Shown: positions 1-12,890 of the stretch, piece after piece
Layout: each line of letters begins with the position of its first letter
How positions within the stretch are numbered: position 1 is the stretch's first letter
Assembly (NCBI GenBank): GCA_036873135.1
Contig: JAPTYO010000001.1
Span: forward strand, 51,137,774-51,201,773
From: Clarkia xantiana subsp. parviflora
Taxonomy: Eukaryota > Streptophyta > Magnoliopsida > Myrtales > Onagraceae
Direction: 5' to 3'
Length of the DNA: 64,000 nt
Position numbers and translations under genes: made by a program
Notes under the pieces: model-generated
Database searches by the model: none
Told to the model about the DNA's origin: nothing
The model's input: only the letters and a program-made list of their open reading frames with translations

Positions 1-136
1 CCTTCTTCTCGACCTCGTCGTCAGTAAGGCACCAGAGCGAGCGTAAGGAGGCATCCGTCGACGCAGACGGCAAGACCTTGGCAAATTGATCAGAATTGAA
101 GATCCTGTCGACACGAACTTTGAAGGTGTCTTCCAT
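1..136 (-). CDS. 5' end of an unidentified plant protein gene (partial)
   Basis: An ATG at 136 (minus strand) opens a frame of 45 codons that stays open to the window edge. It begins MEDTFKVRVDRIFNSDQF and continues to SLWCLTDDEVEKK. This reads like the N-terminus of a small plant-specific uncharacterised protein with a conserved 'SLWCLTDDE' stretch. That resemblance is from memory and I cannot assign a function. No intron is visible in the part present. The overlapping plus-strand frame at 96-290 is a shadow in the same GC-richer stretch. The sequence turns sharply AT-rich beyond about 400, consistent with the 5' flank of this gene. Confidence 0.55.
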   Translation of the reverse strand, partial: MEDTFKVRVDRIFNSDQFAKVLPSASTDASLRSLWCLTDDEVEKK

Positions 137-2496
137 GGCGGTTCCGAAGGTGGCTGGTAAGTTGAAGCTAGGGCTTCCGAAAGGACTGACGGTGGATGGT
201 TCTGGTGTTGTCCGACGTAGAAAGCCGAAGCCGACTTCCTCCGATTTAGATTGGGGAGTGTGTTATAAAGCAACACGCCTGTCCGCCTAACGAACCGACC
301 TTCCTCGGTTGTGGGCCGTTGAATCCTACCAATCTTTTTGGGCCAATCCGACCGTTCAAGTCAAATAAAGCCATGAGACTTAAGAGCCTTTACAATTGTG
401 AACTTAATTTCTCATACCACGTTCAACTCATTAGAGTAGAACTATAACACAAAAATCTACACTAAATTAAACCATCCAATAGTAGATATTAATGTATTAT
501 GATTATTAAAAATACTCTTAATATAAGATTTTTTTCAAAATACTATATATAATATTTTATATATATAAATATAACATAACACATGAATGTGATATTAGTT
601 TTTGACTGATTTTATATTAATAAAATACCGAAAAAATTGGGAATATATATATACAACTCTTAGCGTGTATTCAATTTTAGGTCAAATATTCACATTCCAA
701 CTTTGACTTACATGTGTGGTCATCTCGAAACTCAGCGCTATTAAGGTCATAGTTCACTTATTTACGTACTATAATTTTTTGAGATTGTAAAAATCATGCA
801 TTTCTAATTTTTAAATCCTAGACACACTCTTAAATGGTAAAATTAAAAACATGCTAATTTTTTTTTTTGCCATCGCAATATAAATCCACATAAATAGAGT
901 AGGTAGATTGAATTAGTACAACCTTAACGACACAAACAACTTCTAGTTTTTAATTTTTAGATGACCATACATGTCGCTCAAAATTGTACTTTGAATGTTT
1001 GAGCCATGATTTATTAACTTTAAATAAGTAACAAATAAATAAAAATTAGATAAAAAAAAGTAGAAAACAATATATATTTCTTTCCTATTAATTACTACGT
1101 ATATTTGTTTATTTTTTACGTTTTTTTTAAACACCATCATACTATTGACTTCTATTTTCGAAGTAAATATCAAACCCATAGAAAAATTATCAATTACATA
1201 AATTTTAGGATTTATATATTTCATTGACATACTATAATTTGGCTGTTAATAGATTTTTTACCGGGTAAATTTTTCCCCCGGTAAACGTAATATAAAAAAT
1301 AAGTTAAGCTTGAAAAAAAAAAATTAAATTAAATTTTACATACAATATTTCATCGTGAAAGAAAAAAGTGATTTGAAAGAGGTGTGAATCGCTTATATCT
1401 TCTTAATCGACGTATATATGTTCTTCGCCGATAGACATTTAATGATTCATCATCAGTAGTAATTTCAGTTTTGTTATTATTTAACTTATTTAATATTAAA
1501 AATGAATGATTGCTGCTTGTGTTATTATCTGACATAATTATGCAAAATTATATATGTGTGTGCGCGCGCGTATACGTGTAAAATCAAAGAGAAAAGTGAT
1601 ACAGTTGAATAAGAAATATTAAAAGATTGGCACCATCATGAACAGTATGAGGTGAGTTCCTACTAGTGAGAACTATACCACTTATTTTTACTCGATAATG
1701 AAAACACTGCTTAACTCGACCGAGTTAGAGCGAAAAATTAGTCATTACCGATAATGACCTCATATAAAAATTGCAAAGGATCCAATATAAAAATTATAAA
1801 TGAAATTACTAACATATATTGTTTAGTAGTTTAGTTGATATTGCGCGCATAAATTTAATTGCCTCATCCATGGTTAAAATCTCATCCTCACACTTTTCCT
1901 CAAGTTTTAAACTAAAATTTAAAAATATTTTTACCATCATTATAATAGGTTTTAATCTAATTTTTTTTTTTTTTATTAATTGTTGTTCATTTGCTTTAAT
2001 TAATGTCTCATTCTTTATCTTCACATGTCATTGAAAAATATTTCTTCGTATTTACAGCAAGAACATCATTAACTTTTATTTATCTTAATTTAATTGATGT
2101 TTCTTTCTTTGACTGACCATGAACAATTGCAAATTTTATTATGTTCTTTATATTTGTATCTGATAATATCTATTTTGAAGTTTTTTTTTTACTCATTATT
2201 AGTATATATATATATAGTTATACTTTAACAGTTTTGTTAGAGAATTTTTGTTATCCGACCTGAAATTATATTTTATCCGACCATTTTTTGTAACTATAAA
2301 AAATTTATTGTCCACCCACTGACCACTAGATCCTGGATTCGTCACTGATCCTAGTTGCGCCTAGTGGCAACATTTTACAACAACGTATTATAAACAAAAT
2401 ATCTTCCTTTCATATGATATATAATATGACAAGTAAATTAATTTGAAATATATATACATTAAAATAATATATTTTTTTTTAAAGAATTATGTATTT

Positions 2497-2561
<65 letters not shown>

Positions 2562-2685
2562 TTTAGAATATTTAAAATTTCGAACTAACGGTTGTCATAT
2601 GATGAAAAAAAAAACGAGTTTGAAAACTTTGAAATTGATTCGGAGTTAAACGTAGTAATTTTGGTTCATATCATTATTTAACTTA
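137..2685. other. AT-rich spacer
   Basis: No supportable gene. The first roughly 250 bases are probably the 5' UTR and promoter of the minus-strand gene at 1-136. The rest is AT-rich with many homopolymer runs; the short frames on both strands are low-complexity artefacts. Confidence 0.6.
2499..2556. repeat. (AT)n microsatellite
   Basis: About 28 uninterrupted AT dinucleotides. It creates an artificial Tyr-Ile repeat frame that should not be annotated as protein. Confidence 0.95.
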
Positions 2686-3410
2686 CTTTTTTTTGCTGAT
2701 TAAACCTTCATTCAAAACACACAAATGTACCACACAGGGGTAGAAAGTCCTGATCATTAACAAAAAACATATAAAGATAGGGCGGGGGTGTAAACACCCA
2801 ATTATTAGGACACGACTTCTTTCTAGTCTGGATCGCAATTCGCGAATTCATTCGCTTCACGTCGGACAAAAGACCACTGTAGTATAGGAACCCGCTCGTC
2901 TATGGACTTCAAATTCGCTACTTGCGTCGATATCCACCAATCGACATCTCGTTCCGTTCCCCGAAGGCTCTAGATCGCCAGTAGAGAGTCTGATTCGAAT
3001 ATAACCTTATTCCAACCTCGATTGATCACAATGTGAACACCCATTTGTAAGCTCGCAACCTCTAACTCCAACAACCCAGATATATCACTAGTTCGGTTGA
3101 ACCTGTCAATGACCACACCATCCCATGTTCTCGCAAGTCCGGCCATGACACTCCGATTAGTTCACCAATCCCACGAAGCATCGCAATTTACCTTGATCAC
3201 CCCTTCATGTGAAGGTGTCCATCGAGGGTTTACTGTATGTATCAAGGCCGTGCTGTCCCAGCCGAGTAACACGATTCTCACGAGTTGACCAATAGTCCCG
3301 AAAATCCCTTAGTCTTCTCAGAAGCACGCCTAGCACACGATGTTGCATTGTTATACATGACACTGCACCTCTCCTTTAAAATATCCCAACAAGTTGCCCC
3401 GATAATTGAA
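2686..3410 (-). pseudogene. Decayed LINE 3' end with RNase H-like domain
   Basis: Read on the minus strand, the region gives degenerate RNase H text of non-LTR retrotransposon type: KVNCDASWD near 3190, LLELEVASLQMGV near 3060, VIFESDSLL near 2995 and LQWSFVRREANEFAN near 2850. In-frame stops interrupt it, one directly after the DSLL stretch. A short T run at about 2688-2695 followed by GC would be the poly(A) tail of the minus-strand element. The same motif order is seen in the LINE relics at 32.2-34.5 kb and 48.5-49.3 kb. No reverse transcriptase is left, so this is a 5'-truncated, dead copy. The exact boundaries are uncertain. Confidence 0.65.
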
Positions 3411-3752
3411 GGATTAAAAAATAAATTAAACAATTGCTAAAGAAAAATAATGCACGGAAGCACCAATAATTTAAAATAATGTTAGACAAACCTGCTAGAA
3501 TCCTTTAAAAGTATCCATGCTTTAGATTTTTTTTTTTTCAAAATAATCTTCAATATAAAACATTAATTAATTGTTATGACATACTCAACTCAATTTATTG
3601 AGAAAAAAAAAGTAATAACGTAATACTAGCTTAACTCGAACAAAAGATATAAATATGTATCGAAATTTTAAAAGGTGATGTTATTTTAAATTACCTAAAA
3701 TAATTATTAAATTCAAAATAATCTAACTTTGTCACTCAAAAAATATATATAA

Positions 3753-4169
3753 GAGCATCCACAATGGTTTTACATAAATTGTATTCTTTAAAGTTGCCAC
3801 GTAGACATTTATGTACACTTTAAGTAATACGTAAATTTAAGACACGCGTAAAAAATATTTTCTCTGCAATCGTATTACCTAAATATATTCCTTAAATATA
3901 TTTTATTATTAAATTTTCCAACAACCACCAATAAGATATTAGCATTAATTATAAAATGAATTAATTTATAATAAAAAATTGGTTACGTAATACATAGTGC
4001 ATTACTTAAATTTAAGGAATGCTTTATGTAAAAACATAAATTTACGTGTGGGTCCCATCTTTAAGGAATGCTATGTAAAACCACTGTAGATAGTTTTTGT
4101 TGCTTTACTTAAATAAACATGTAGGGCCCACGTTTACGTAATCTTTACGTAATACCACTGAGGATGCTC
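3753..4169. mobile_element. Tourist/Harbinger-like MITE, copy A
   Basis: A 417-bp element with terminal inverted repeats GAGCATCCACAATGG (left) and a mismatched complement at the right, flanked on both sides by TAA. A 3-bp TAA/TTA duplication and GAGCATC-type termini are typical of PIF/Harbinger-derived Tourist MITEs. A near-identical copy of exactly the same length lies at 36535-36951. It has no coding capacity. It lies about 550 bases upstream of the alpha-mannosidase start codon, so it may sit in or near that promoter. Confidence 0.85.
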
Positions 4170-4720
4170 TAAGAGACATTAAATGAAGTTAATTCCTGAC
4201 TTCTTCATTTTTATGAATGATTTTTTATTAATTTAATCGTATATTTAACTGAGAAGAATCATGAGATAGTTTGACTAGAATCATAATACTTTAAGATTAA
4301 ACACGGTTAAAATTTATAAATGATCTAGATTATTTAACTTTAGTAGGATTAGAATTTTCAAATATATTCAGATCGACATCTAATGAGTAATAACCTTGCA
4401 TATATAAAGTTTAAACTATTTTGAATTTGTATAATCTTTTTATAGATAATTTATGGATAATGATCAAATCAAACTGACTTTTTCCTGCTAAATAAATAAA
4501 TACTATATTATTATATATTTATATACAGAAGAACGCAGAGACTGAAGACGCACTCTTAGGCTAGCTAGTCGACGTACATTTCCACCCAACCCAAGTATCT
4601 CTCTTTCCCTCTCTCAACTACCAGACAAACGGTCCCCATTACGCCATTACCGATTGACATGTAAAGCTTCTTCACTTATCTGTCCGCAAAGCCTTTCACT
4701 CAAAGTTTAATTTACAGGCC

Positions 4721-7700
4721 ATGGCGATTCAACTGTTCATTTTCCTGGCCGTGTTGGCCCTGGCCGGTGTAGAGTCAAAGTTCATCGCCTACGACACTTC
4801 CGCCGGAATCGATCCTCGGAAACTCAACGTCCACTTGGTTCCTCACACTCACGACGATGTTGGTTGGTTGAAGACTGTTGATCAGTACTATGTTGGCTCC
4901 AATAATTCAATTCAGGTCTCTTCTATTTCTCTTATCTCCCTGCCCTCGACGTGTTAGCTTAATTTGTACTTTCTGTTGATCATTCTATATCCTCTCTGAC
5001 GAGGAGACTGCTAAATTATGTGAAGTGTGGTTCTAATTAGGAAATTTTTACAAAAAATGTACTAATACTGTCAAAACGTAATAATTCCAGTGCTGATGAT
5101 TATCTGTTTCGTGTTGCCAGGGAGCATGCGTGCAAAATGTGCTGGATTCTTTAGTGCCTGCGCTTCTGGCAGACAAGAACCGGAAGTTCATATATGTTGA
5201 ACAGGCAAGTTCTTGCTTTGTCTTGCATATGAATATTAAAGTCTGTTTCTTATGGATTAAATTAAGCATATAGAATCAAAAGGTTGGAGTGGGTTTCAGC
5301 TAAAAAGTGAATGCACTGTTCTTAGGTTTTGGAGTGGAATTTTGACTACATTGATCATGAAAGGTGAAATTTTGGTTGGACGCCAAACTCAGAATTTTAG
5401 TTTTGGGACATTTAGATGGAGAATTGAATTCATGATCAATTTTGTATTAGCTAAGGCTAGATTTGATCTTTCCAGCAATGGGTGATGCAACTCTTAAGGA
5501 TTTGGTAATATCTCAAATAATATTATTGGTCAGAGCTTGACGTTAACTTGATTGATGCAGGCATTTTTCCAGCGGTGGTGGGATGATCAAAGTGAGACAG
5601 TCAAAAGTATTGTCAAGCAACTTATTAACTCAGGTCAACTGGAGCTCATGTAAGTTGATTATCAGACCTGTTCATGCTTATCAGATCTTGTTTGAATAAT
5701 CAGGTTCTCTAAATACATACAGTAGCATCTAGGCTTATCAGAATCAGCGAGTTAGTTTTGTTGTTTTTTGTCATATCTCCTTAAGCCTATGACATTTTAT
5801 TGTAGAAATGGTGGTATGGTAATGCATGATGAGGCAGCACCACACTATATTGATATGATTGATCAGACAACTCTTGGACATCGATTCATCAAGGAGGAGT
5901 TTGGTGTAACACCCAGAATTGGCTGGCAGATTGACCCTTTCGGCCATTCTGCAGTGCAGGCCTATCTGTTGGGTGCAGAAGTAAGACTGTTAATACCTTG
6001 ATATGATTTTTACTGTAGAAAAGGAAAAAACGATGTTCATTTCGGGATGACAACAATATTTCTTCAAAGATATTCATTTATTTGTTAGGCCAATATCTTC
6101 AGATGTATCAGATCACTGTAATTGCACAGTATATGCTGAATAGCCATGATAATAGTCCCCCATAACAGTGAATTACAATCACAGCTTTTATTAATTCTTG
6201 CTGCTATTTTCTCTTCACTGTGAAGAATGCTGGCCACACTCAAATTTAAAATATTCCAATTCCTTTAGGTTGGATTTGATTCATTTTTCTATGGGCGAAT
6301 CGACTACCAAGATCGTAACAAGCGTAAGGATGAGAAGAGTCTCGAAGTTGTTTGGCGTGCCTCTAAGAGCCTTGGTTCTTCTTCACAGGTGAAAAGCATA
6401 GATAACTAGTATTACATGTCATCATTTTAATTTGATGCACACAAAATTCTGTTGGTATTAGATTATTAGTGTCCTGAGTATAAAGTCCAGAAAATGTGAA
6501 CCGTATAGCTAATGAAATCATGATTTTGAATTCTTGTAGATCTTTGCTGGTGCTTTTCCTGAAAATTATGAGCCTCCGTCTGGATTCTATTTTGAAGTTA
6601 ATGATGATTCCCCTGTTGTTCAGGTAAAACACGGAAATAGTTTTATTTAATTGACTTTCCTTCGACTAAAGTTTCTTTGTATGTTTGATTTCTCTTTCTT
6701 GGCGACTAAAGGATAATCCCAAATTATTCGATTACAACGTCCATGAGAGAGTGAACGACTTTGTTGCAGCTGCTCTAGCTCAGGTACCTTCTCCAACAAC
6801 GAAGTAAACCTGTTTATCATGGTTCTTAGATGTTTTAATAATGTTGTATCATTCCAGGCCAATATCACTCGGACAAATCACATAATGTGGACAATGGGAA
6901 CAGATTTCAAGTATCAATATGCCCACACATGGTTCAGGAATATGGATAAGCTAATTCATTATGTCAACAAGGTAAGCAGTTGGTGCTACCATGAGTGTAG
7001 TTGGAGTATTGCTTCTTGATTTACTAGCTCATTTGCATATTTTTTGTCTCAACCTTCTTTTTGTCCATAAAATACTTTCAGGACGGGCGTGTTAATGCAC
7101 TATATTCCACTCCATCCATATATACCGATGCAAAGCATGCAACAAAGTCAGCTTGGCCACTCAAAACTGGAGATTTTTTCCCGTAAGTTGCACTTGTGGA
7201 GTTACTACTGCTGTGAGAACTAAAATATATATTTACTTTCGAGCATCTATCAAACCAGGTATGCAGATCGTGCAAATGGTTTTTGGACAGGATACTTCAC
7301 AAGCAGACCATCTTTGAAACGTTATGTTCGACTGTTGAGCGGATACTATTTGGTACAAACTTTTTTTACCATTAGCAAAAACACTAATCTGTTTAGTCTC
7401 CCGTTAGGATCCTGATTGTGTTATTCTATTATACATCATTAGGCGGCAAGACAGTTGGAGTTTTTTAGAGGCAAGAGTACTTCAGGTCCCAACACAAACT
7501 CATTGGCTGACGCATTAGCAATTGCACAGCATCATGATGCAGTCAGTGGCACTGCAAAGCAGCATGTTACAAATGATTATGTAAAACGCCTTGCGATAGG
7601 CTATGCAGAGGTAAGATACTCCTTATAGTAGAGAGGCCTATGTACTTTTCTGGTGTATGAATTTGAATAACATCATTTGTTCCTGAAGGCTGAGGCAGTT

Positions 7701-10700
7701 GTTGCATCTTCACTTGCACACATGGTGGGTTCAACTTCACAAAAAGATGACGGATATGCAACCGTGAAATTCGAGCAGGCAATATTTGCCCTAATTCACT
7801 TCCTTGTTTAGTTTTATGTGTGTAGATTAATGTACTAATTATTATTGTTTTAATTATTTCAGTGTCCACTTCTGAACATAAGCTATTGCCCTCCATCAGA
7901 AACTATCCCCTCCCATGGAAAGAACTTGGTAAGTACAACGACCGAATGCAACAAATATATATATATTTACCGGTACGTTCTCTGAGATTATATTATTTGT
8001 TAATTTAATATCATATTTTGGTGTTGTAGATGGTTGTTGTTTACAATTCTCTTGGATGGGAGAGAGAAGATATTATTCAAATACCTGTAACAACGGAAGA
8101 GGTGTCTGTTCATGATGCTGACGGGAACGTGGTCGAATCTCAGCTTATTCCCATTTCACACGCACATCAAAAGTTGAGAGCCTTTCACGTGAAGTCTTAC
8201 TTGGGTAAAAGCTCCGGTTCGGCTCCAAAGTATTGGCTAGTCTTCAAAGCATCCTTACCAGCTCTCGGTTTCACCACATACTCCATTTCAAATGCAAATG
8301 GAAAAGGTTTGTTTGTTTTTACTATTTTTAATAGTGATCTTGTTTAAAGCGTAATTTACATGAAAATCTTCTCTCTGTAGGTGCTTCCACATATAAAATA
8401 AGTACATTTTCGGGCCATACTAATAACAAAAAGTCCAGCTTCAGCATTGGTCAAAGGAATCTCGAGCTCCAATTCTCTCGTGGAGGCAAACTTTCTCATT
8501 ATTCTGACACCAGGAATTTGGTATGCCATATATGTGACTTTCATCAAAGCTAAATATTGTTTATGGCGAAATAATGTCTCAAACTTTATCCATTAGGTCG
8601 ATGGAGACGTGGGCATCTCTTATAGTTATTATGGTGGATCAAATGGAACTAAAGAAGATCCTCAGGTTAATGTTTCAAACTTTTTATTTAACTGTCATTG
8701 CATGACCATCTACATTACCATAATTTTTTAATACTTTTTGTGTAATCTCAGAAATCAGGAGCCTATATCTTTCGACCTAATGGCACTTTTCCAATATATC
8801 CTGAACGACGACATGTAAGGATTTATTTGAATTGAAATATCAAATTTTTTATGAAGAGTGTAGTTCCAGAATTAACCTTGTAAAATTGCAGGCTCATGTT
8901 ACTGTTGTTCGAGGGAATCTAGTAGATGAAGTGCATCAGCAAATAAATTCATGGATATACCAAGTAATATATTTGCCTTATAATTGCTGTTTTACTAAGA
9001 AATCATCTCTAGTTTGGTCGCACTAATAGTTTATTATGCAGGTTACTCGGCTTAACAAAGCAAAGGAGCACGTTGAAGTTGAATTCATTGTATGCGTATT
9101 TAACTATCTACTTTAGCTTGTCATTTTGACAGTTCTATCCCTTGGTCAGTTTCACTGAAATATTTGTTTCAGGTTGGGCCGATTCCTATCGATGATGGAA
9201 TGGGGAAAGACATTGCAACTCAAATTTCGACCTCCATGCCCACCAACAAGACCTTCTACACAGATTCTAGTGGACGGGATTTTATCGAAAGGGTAAAATT
9301 TTAAACTGTTGTTTACAATTTACTCAGTTATTGTATCAGGCCCAACAGTAAATCCGACCTCCCTTCACATTTTTTTTGCCATGACTACATCAACTATCAA
9401 TTTGCAGATCCGTGATTATAGAAGTGACTGGGATCTTGAAGTACATCAACCAGCAGCTGGCAATTACTACCCGGTAAGTTAATTCTCACAAAGTTATTAA
9501 ATTTCCTGCAATTTTCTAGCTACGCCCTTGTACTGATATGTAGTTGTGTATTTCTCTCAGATCAATCTTGGAATATACATGAAAGATGATGAGAAAGAAT
9601 TCTCTGTCTTGGTGGATCGTTCAATTGGCGGATCAAGCTTGTCTGATGGACAAATCGAACTAATGCTGCATAGGTAATTCATCTTATATATCTTTGTTAT
9701 GTTATCAATATTCATAGAAACTATTAATTACCTGAATCTTGATAAATTCTCTTGCAGGAGATTGGTCCTAGATGATTCTAGAGGTGTAGATGAGGCTCTG
9801 AACGAAACTGTCTGTGCTGGTGACAAATGCACTGGACTAATCGTAAAAACCCCGTGTTACCAATCTCTGCTATTATATATTTTACATTAATTATCTAATC
9901 TCTTACTTAGATTTTGTTTCTTTTAGGTCCAAGGTAAATATTACTTCAGATATGATACTCTTGGAGAGGGATCGAAGTGGCGCCGAACTTTTGGCCAAGA
10001 GATATATTCTCCACTCTTATTAGCCTTTGCAGAACAGGTACCAAACAAAAAACAGTTTTGGCCAAGAAAAAAAATATACCGGTCTCGTGAATCTGCAAAA
10101 AGATCAGAAACATTAAAATTGCTTCTTTGTACATCAGGATGGGGATGATATGAAGAATTCTTGCATAACCACCTTCTCAGGGATCGATTCCTCATACACA
10201 TTACCCAAAAACGTTGCTATTATAACACTGGAGGTGAATTTCTTTCGATGAATAGATCCGCCATTAATTTTGTACCAAGTTTGCTCAAAAGCTGAAAAGC
10301 ATGAATCTGCACAGGAATTGAGTTACGGTAAAGTTCTGCTCCGATTGGCGCATCTATATGAGGTTGGGGAGGACAAGGATCTCTCTGTGATGACAACTGT
10401 AGAACTAAAGAAGCTCTTCCCTGGGAAAAAGGTATATAGGGTTCATAAATCAGTGACTTGGGTTCTAAGAAATCACTATCCATTAACTAAGCGAGTTTGT
10501 TTTTGTTTCTTGGGATCTACACCACTGCAGATTGCGAAGGTGACGGAGACGAGCTTATCTGCAAACCAAGAAAGAGCAGAGATGGAGAAGAAGAGGCTCG
10601 TTTGGGAAGTAGAAGGTGGTTCGAAAGAAGCGTCGAAGAGGGGTAGGGCGGTGGATCCTAGTGAGTTAGAGGTGGAGCTTTCTCCAATGGAGATCCGAAC

Positions 10701-10752
10701 CTTTATCGTCGAGTTGGGTCAAGTTGAGGAGCGAGGAGGGTTCGATGCGTGA
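4721..10752 (+). CDS. Alpha-mannosidase, glycoside hydrolase family 38 (lysosomal/vacuolar type)
   Basis: Predicted 1016 aa, close to plant family members. Exons: 4721-4915, 5121-5204, 5561-5649, 5806-5980, 6269-6388, 6540-6623, 6712-6783, 6858-6971, 7082-7182, 7259-7352, 7443-7610, 7689-7778, 7863-7928, 8030-8306, 8381-8520, 8597-8665, 8752-8814, 8892-8963, 9042-9089, 9173-9292, 9408-9473, 9561-9673, 9758-9842, 9927-10037, 10138-10233, 10315-10431, 10531-10752; all junctions keep frame. Residues 1-18 look like a signal peptide. HTHDDVGW (42-49) carries zinc ligands H44 and D46. WQIDPFGHS contains the presumed nucleophile D166. QHHDAVSGT (405-413) carries the fourth metal ligand region. The beta-rich C-terminal mannosidase domains follow. 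In this family the enzyme trims alpha-linked mannose from N-glycans in the vacuole or apoplast. Introns 2 and 12 start with GC instead of GT. No frame damage was seen. Confidence 0.95.
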
Positions 10753-11136
10753 ATTCTGGGGTTTCCATGTAAGAAATGCCCAATCCCCAGCTAGTTGGAA
10801 AGAGTTTCTTTCTGCAATTGTAAGACCAAGTTTGAGTTTTGTACATAGTATGTGCGAACAATAATAATAAGAAGAGTTAATTAGCTATGGTACTTGTGTT
10901 TTCTCCATCTTATGTTAATCATTTTTTTTTCACTTCGATTAATGGTTACTTAAGTATCAAAATACTTAAATATCAAAATGTTGATAATTAATTTTTCCAT
11001 TAACTTAGCAATGCTACTAGGCATACACAGTAAGTAATTGTGTTTTCACAAGATCTGACCGGAATAAGCTCATTGTTTGATTTATAGTAAAATGATAATT
11101 TTTGAATATGATGAAGATGAATATTCATAAACAATA

Positions 11137-11795
11137 GGGTTAAAAAGTTTTTTTTACAACATATTTAACCAAAATTAACTTTTTGTGCATTTTTTTTAAG
11201 ACTTTTGGAGTTTTGGTGCTTTATTAGTATACAGTTAAGTAGCACGCGTCTTGCACTAGATCATCCATTTAATTTTCATTTTTTTTACTGTTTAGTCCCC
11301 CAATTTGTATCCCAAATTTATAAGTTAATCCCTAAACAATTCCAATTGGACCCTAGGTTCAATTGATCTAGTCAGGGTCCGACCTATGGCTGGTCAGACC
11401 CTGGTCAGGGTCCCTTGACCTGGGCGACTCTAACCAGGGTCTGACCCATGGTTGGGTCCGATCCTGTTAGGGTCTCCAAACTTGGGAGACTGTAACCAGG
11501 GTTCGACCCATCCATCAGTCGGACCCTGGCTAGGTCAATTAGACCTGGGGCCCGATTGAAATTGTTTATGTACTAATTTATAACTTATGAATAAAATTTG
11601 AGGGACTAAACTGAAAACAATACAAATTAGAAGGCTGGTCATGTGCAAGACACGTGCTACTTAACGATCAAAACTAACAGATGCACAAAAAGTCTACAAA
11701 TTGTAAACGTATTACACCAAAAGTCTACAAAAGAAAAATATTGCACCAAATGCCAATTTTAATCAAATAGGTAATACCAAAATACGCTTTAACCC
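11137..11795. mobile_element. Non-autonomous Mutator-like element, GGGTTAA family (copy 1)
   Basis: Left end GGGTTAAAAAG and right end CTTTAACCC are inverted. The similarity continues imperfectly for well over 100 bases, including 'acttttggtg', 'gcacgtgctactta' and 'tttagtcccycaaatt' motifs in opposite orientation. Flanks TAAACAATA and TAAAGAATA match at 8 of 9 positions, fitting an aged 9-bp target-site duplication. The interior is GC-richer and made of inverted copies of a 'cagggtccgaccyatg' motif. No transposase. Confidence 0.7.
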
Positions 11796-11936
11796 TAAAG
11801 AATATCAATTGGATCCAAATTCGAATTGGTTCCTGGTCTAGTCGAGGACCATTATGTTCGGGCCGTCGTGGGCCGTCGTTGATCTTCTCATTATCACATT
11901 ATTATTTTCGTTTAAATTTTTGTAATATATATAATA

Positions 11937-12430
11937 GGGTTAAAGGGTCTTTTGGTGTCACATGTTTAACCACGGTTGGTTTTTGGTGGCATAAGTTTTA
12001 TCTTATAGGCTTTTGGTGTCTTATGTTTGGAAGGTTGTATATTTTTGGTGTTTTGTTAGTCAAGAATTAGTTTGACCGTTAAATACTTTTATTTTATTCA
12101 ATTTAGTCCTCGAATTTATATTCCTAAGAATTAATATTTACAATTTAGTCCCTACAGTTTGCTCCAGTCACCGTCGAAAGCCTCTGGCCACCACCGGCCA
12201 CGAATAGAACCGGCGGCCATGAAATAGACCGGCCACCACCCCAATTCGTGATGTCCGACCTCAATTGATGGTGGACACTGCAATTGGGACCGGCCACCAC
12301 CAATTGGTGGTGGCTACAACCCTAATCGGGGCCCCCTGGTCTAATTGAGCCACATAAGATTCAGTCGGAGTCCTTTGTGGCTCTGGTCGGGGCTTTATGG
12401 CTCCGACCGGAGACACAAAAGGCTCCGACT
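11937..12430. mobile_element. GGGTTAA-family element, left part only (copy 2)
   Basis: Begins GGGTTAAAGGGTCTTTTGGTG, matching the terminus of the family, followed by the family's 'atttagtcctcgaatttat' subterminal stretch and a GC-rich interior with 'ccggccaccacc' repeats. The interior resembles the one at 43.7-44.2 kb. I could not find a matching right terminus, so the copy is probably truncated; the right boundary given is where the GC-rich part ends. Confidence 0.5.
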
Positions 12431-12890
12431 GAGCAAAACACTCTTAAATGGTTCACGGTCGCTCGATTATTTGAATTTCAATTTTGAAGATTTGAAGTTG
12501 GATCAATGATGCTTTTGTATTATATACTAATGAGTCGGGTCAATCATGCCCTCATAACATTCTCGAAGTTGGCTTAATCATGCCATGTTTTATCGTCACG
12601 ACAATACTGCACGCGTAGTGCGGGCTAATATATATATAATATTCCACAGAAACCGTATATATGGTTATTATATTACTCCAACGTTAGTATAAGTAAATTT
12701 AATTTAAATTTAAATAAATAAAAATGTCCGAATCCTAGAGGTGCCGCAAGAACGAGAACAAGAATGCGATCTGTAGCGTATAATAAATCAAGCAGCACGT
12801 GGAACCTCGGCCAATAAATACCGAAATCAGCAGCTTTCATTTCTCCAATTTTTCCTCCGCTGCTGCTGCCGTTCTTTGCAGTTCACAGCC

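Larger units (their letters stand above)
10753..12890. other. Spacer between mannosidase and phosphate carrier
   Basis: The first roughly 150 bases are presumed 3' UTR (AATAATAATAAG near 10860). The remainder is occupied by two GGGTTAA-type transposon copies (separate entries). The last roughly 200 bases are the presumed promoter and 5' UTR of the phosphate carrier. No further gene seen. Confidence 0.6.

Noticed and set aside
2443..2649. Tyr-Ile repeat frame
   Set aside because: Artefact of the (AT)n microsatellite.
12876..12890. Upstream in-frame ATG of the phosphate carrier
   Set aside because: Homologues begin at the next ATG ([14 protein letters not shown]); the earlier one adds only five residues unlike the family.
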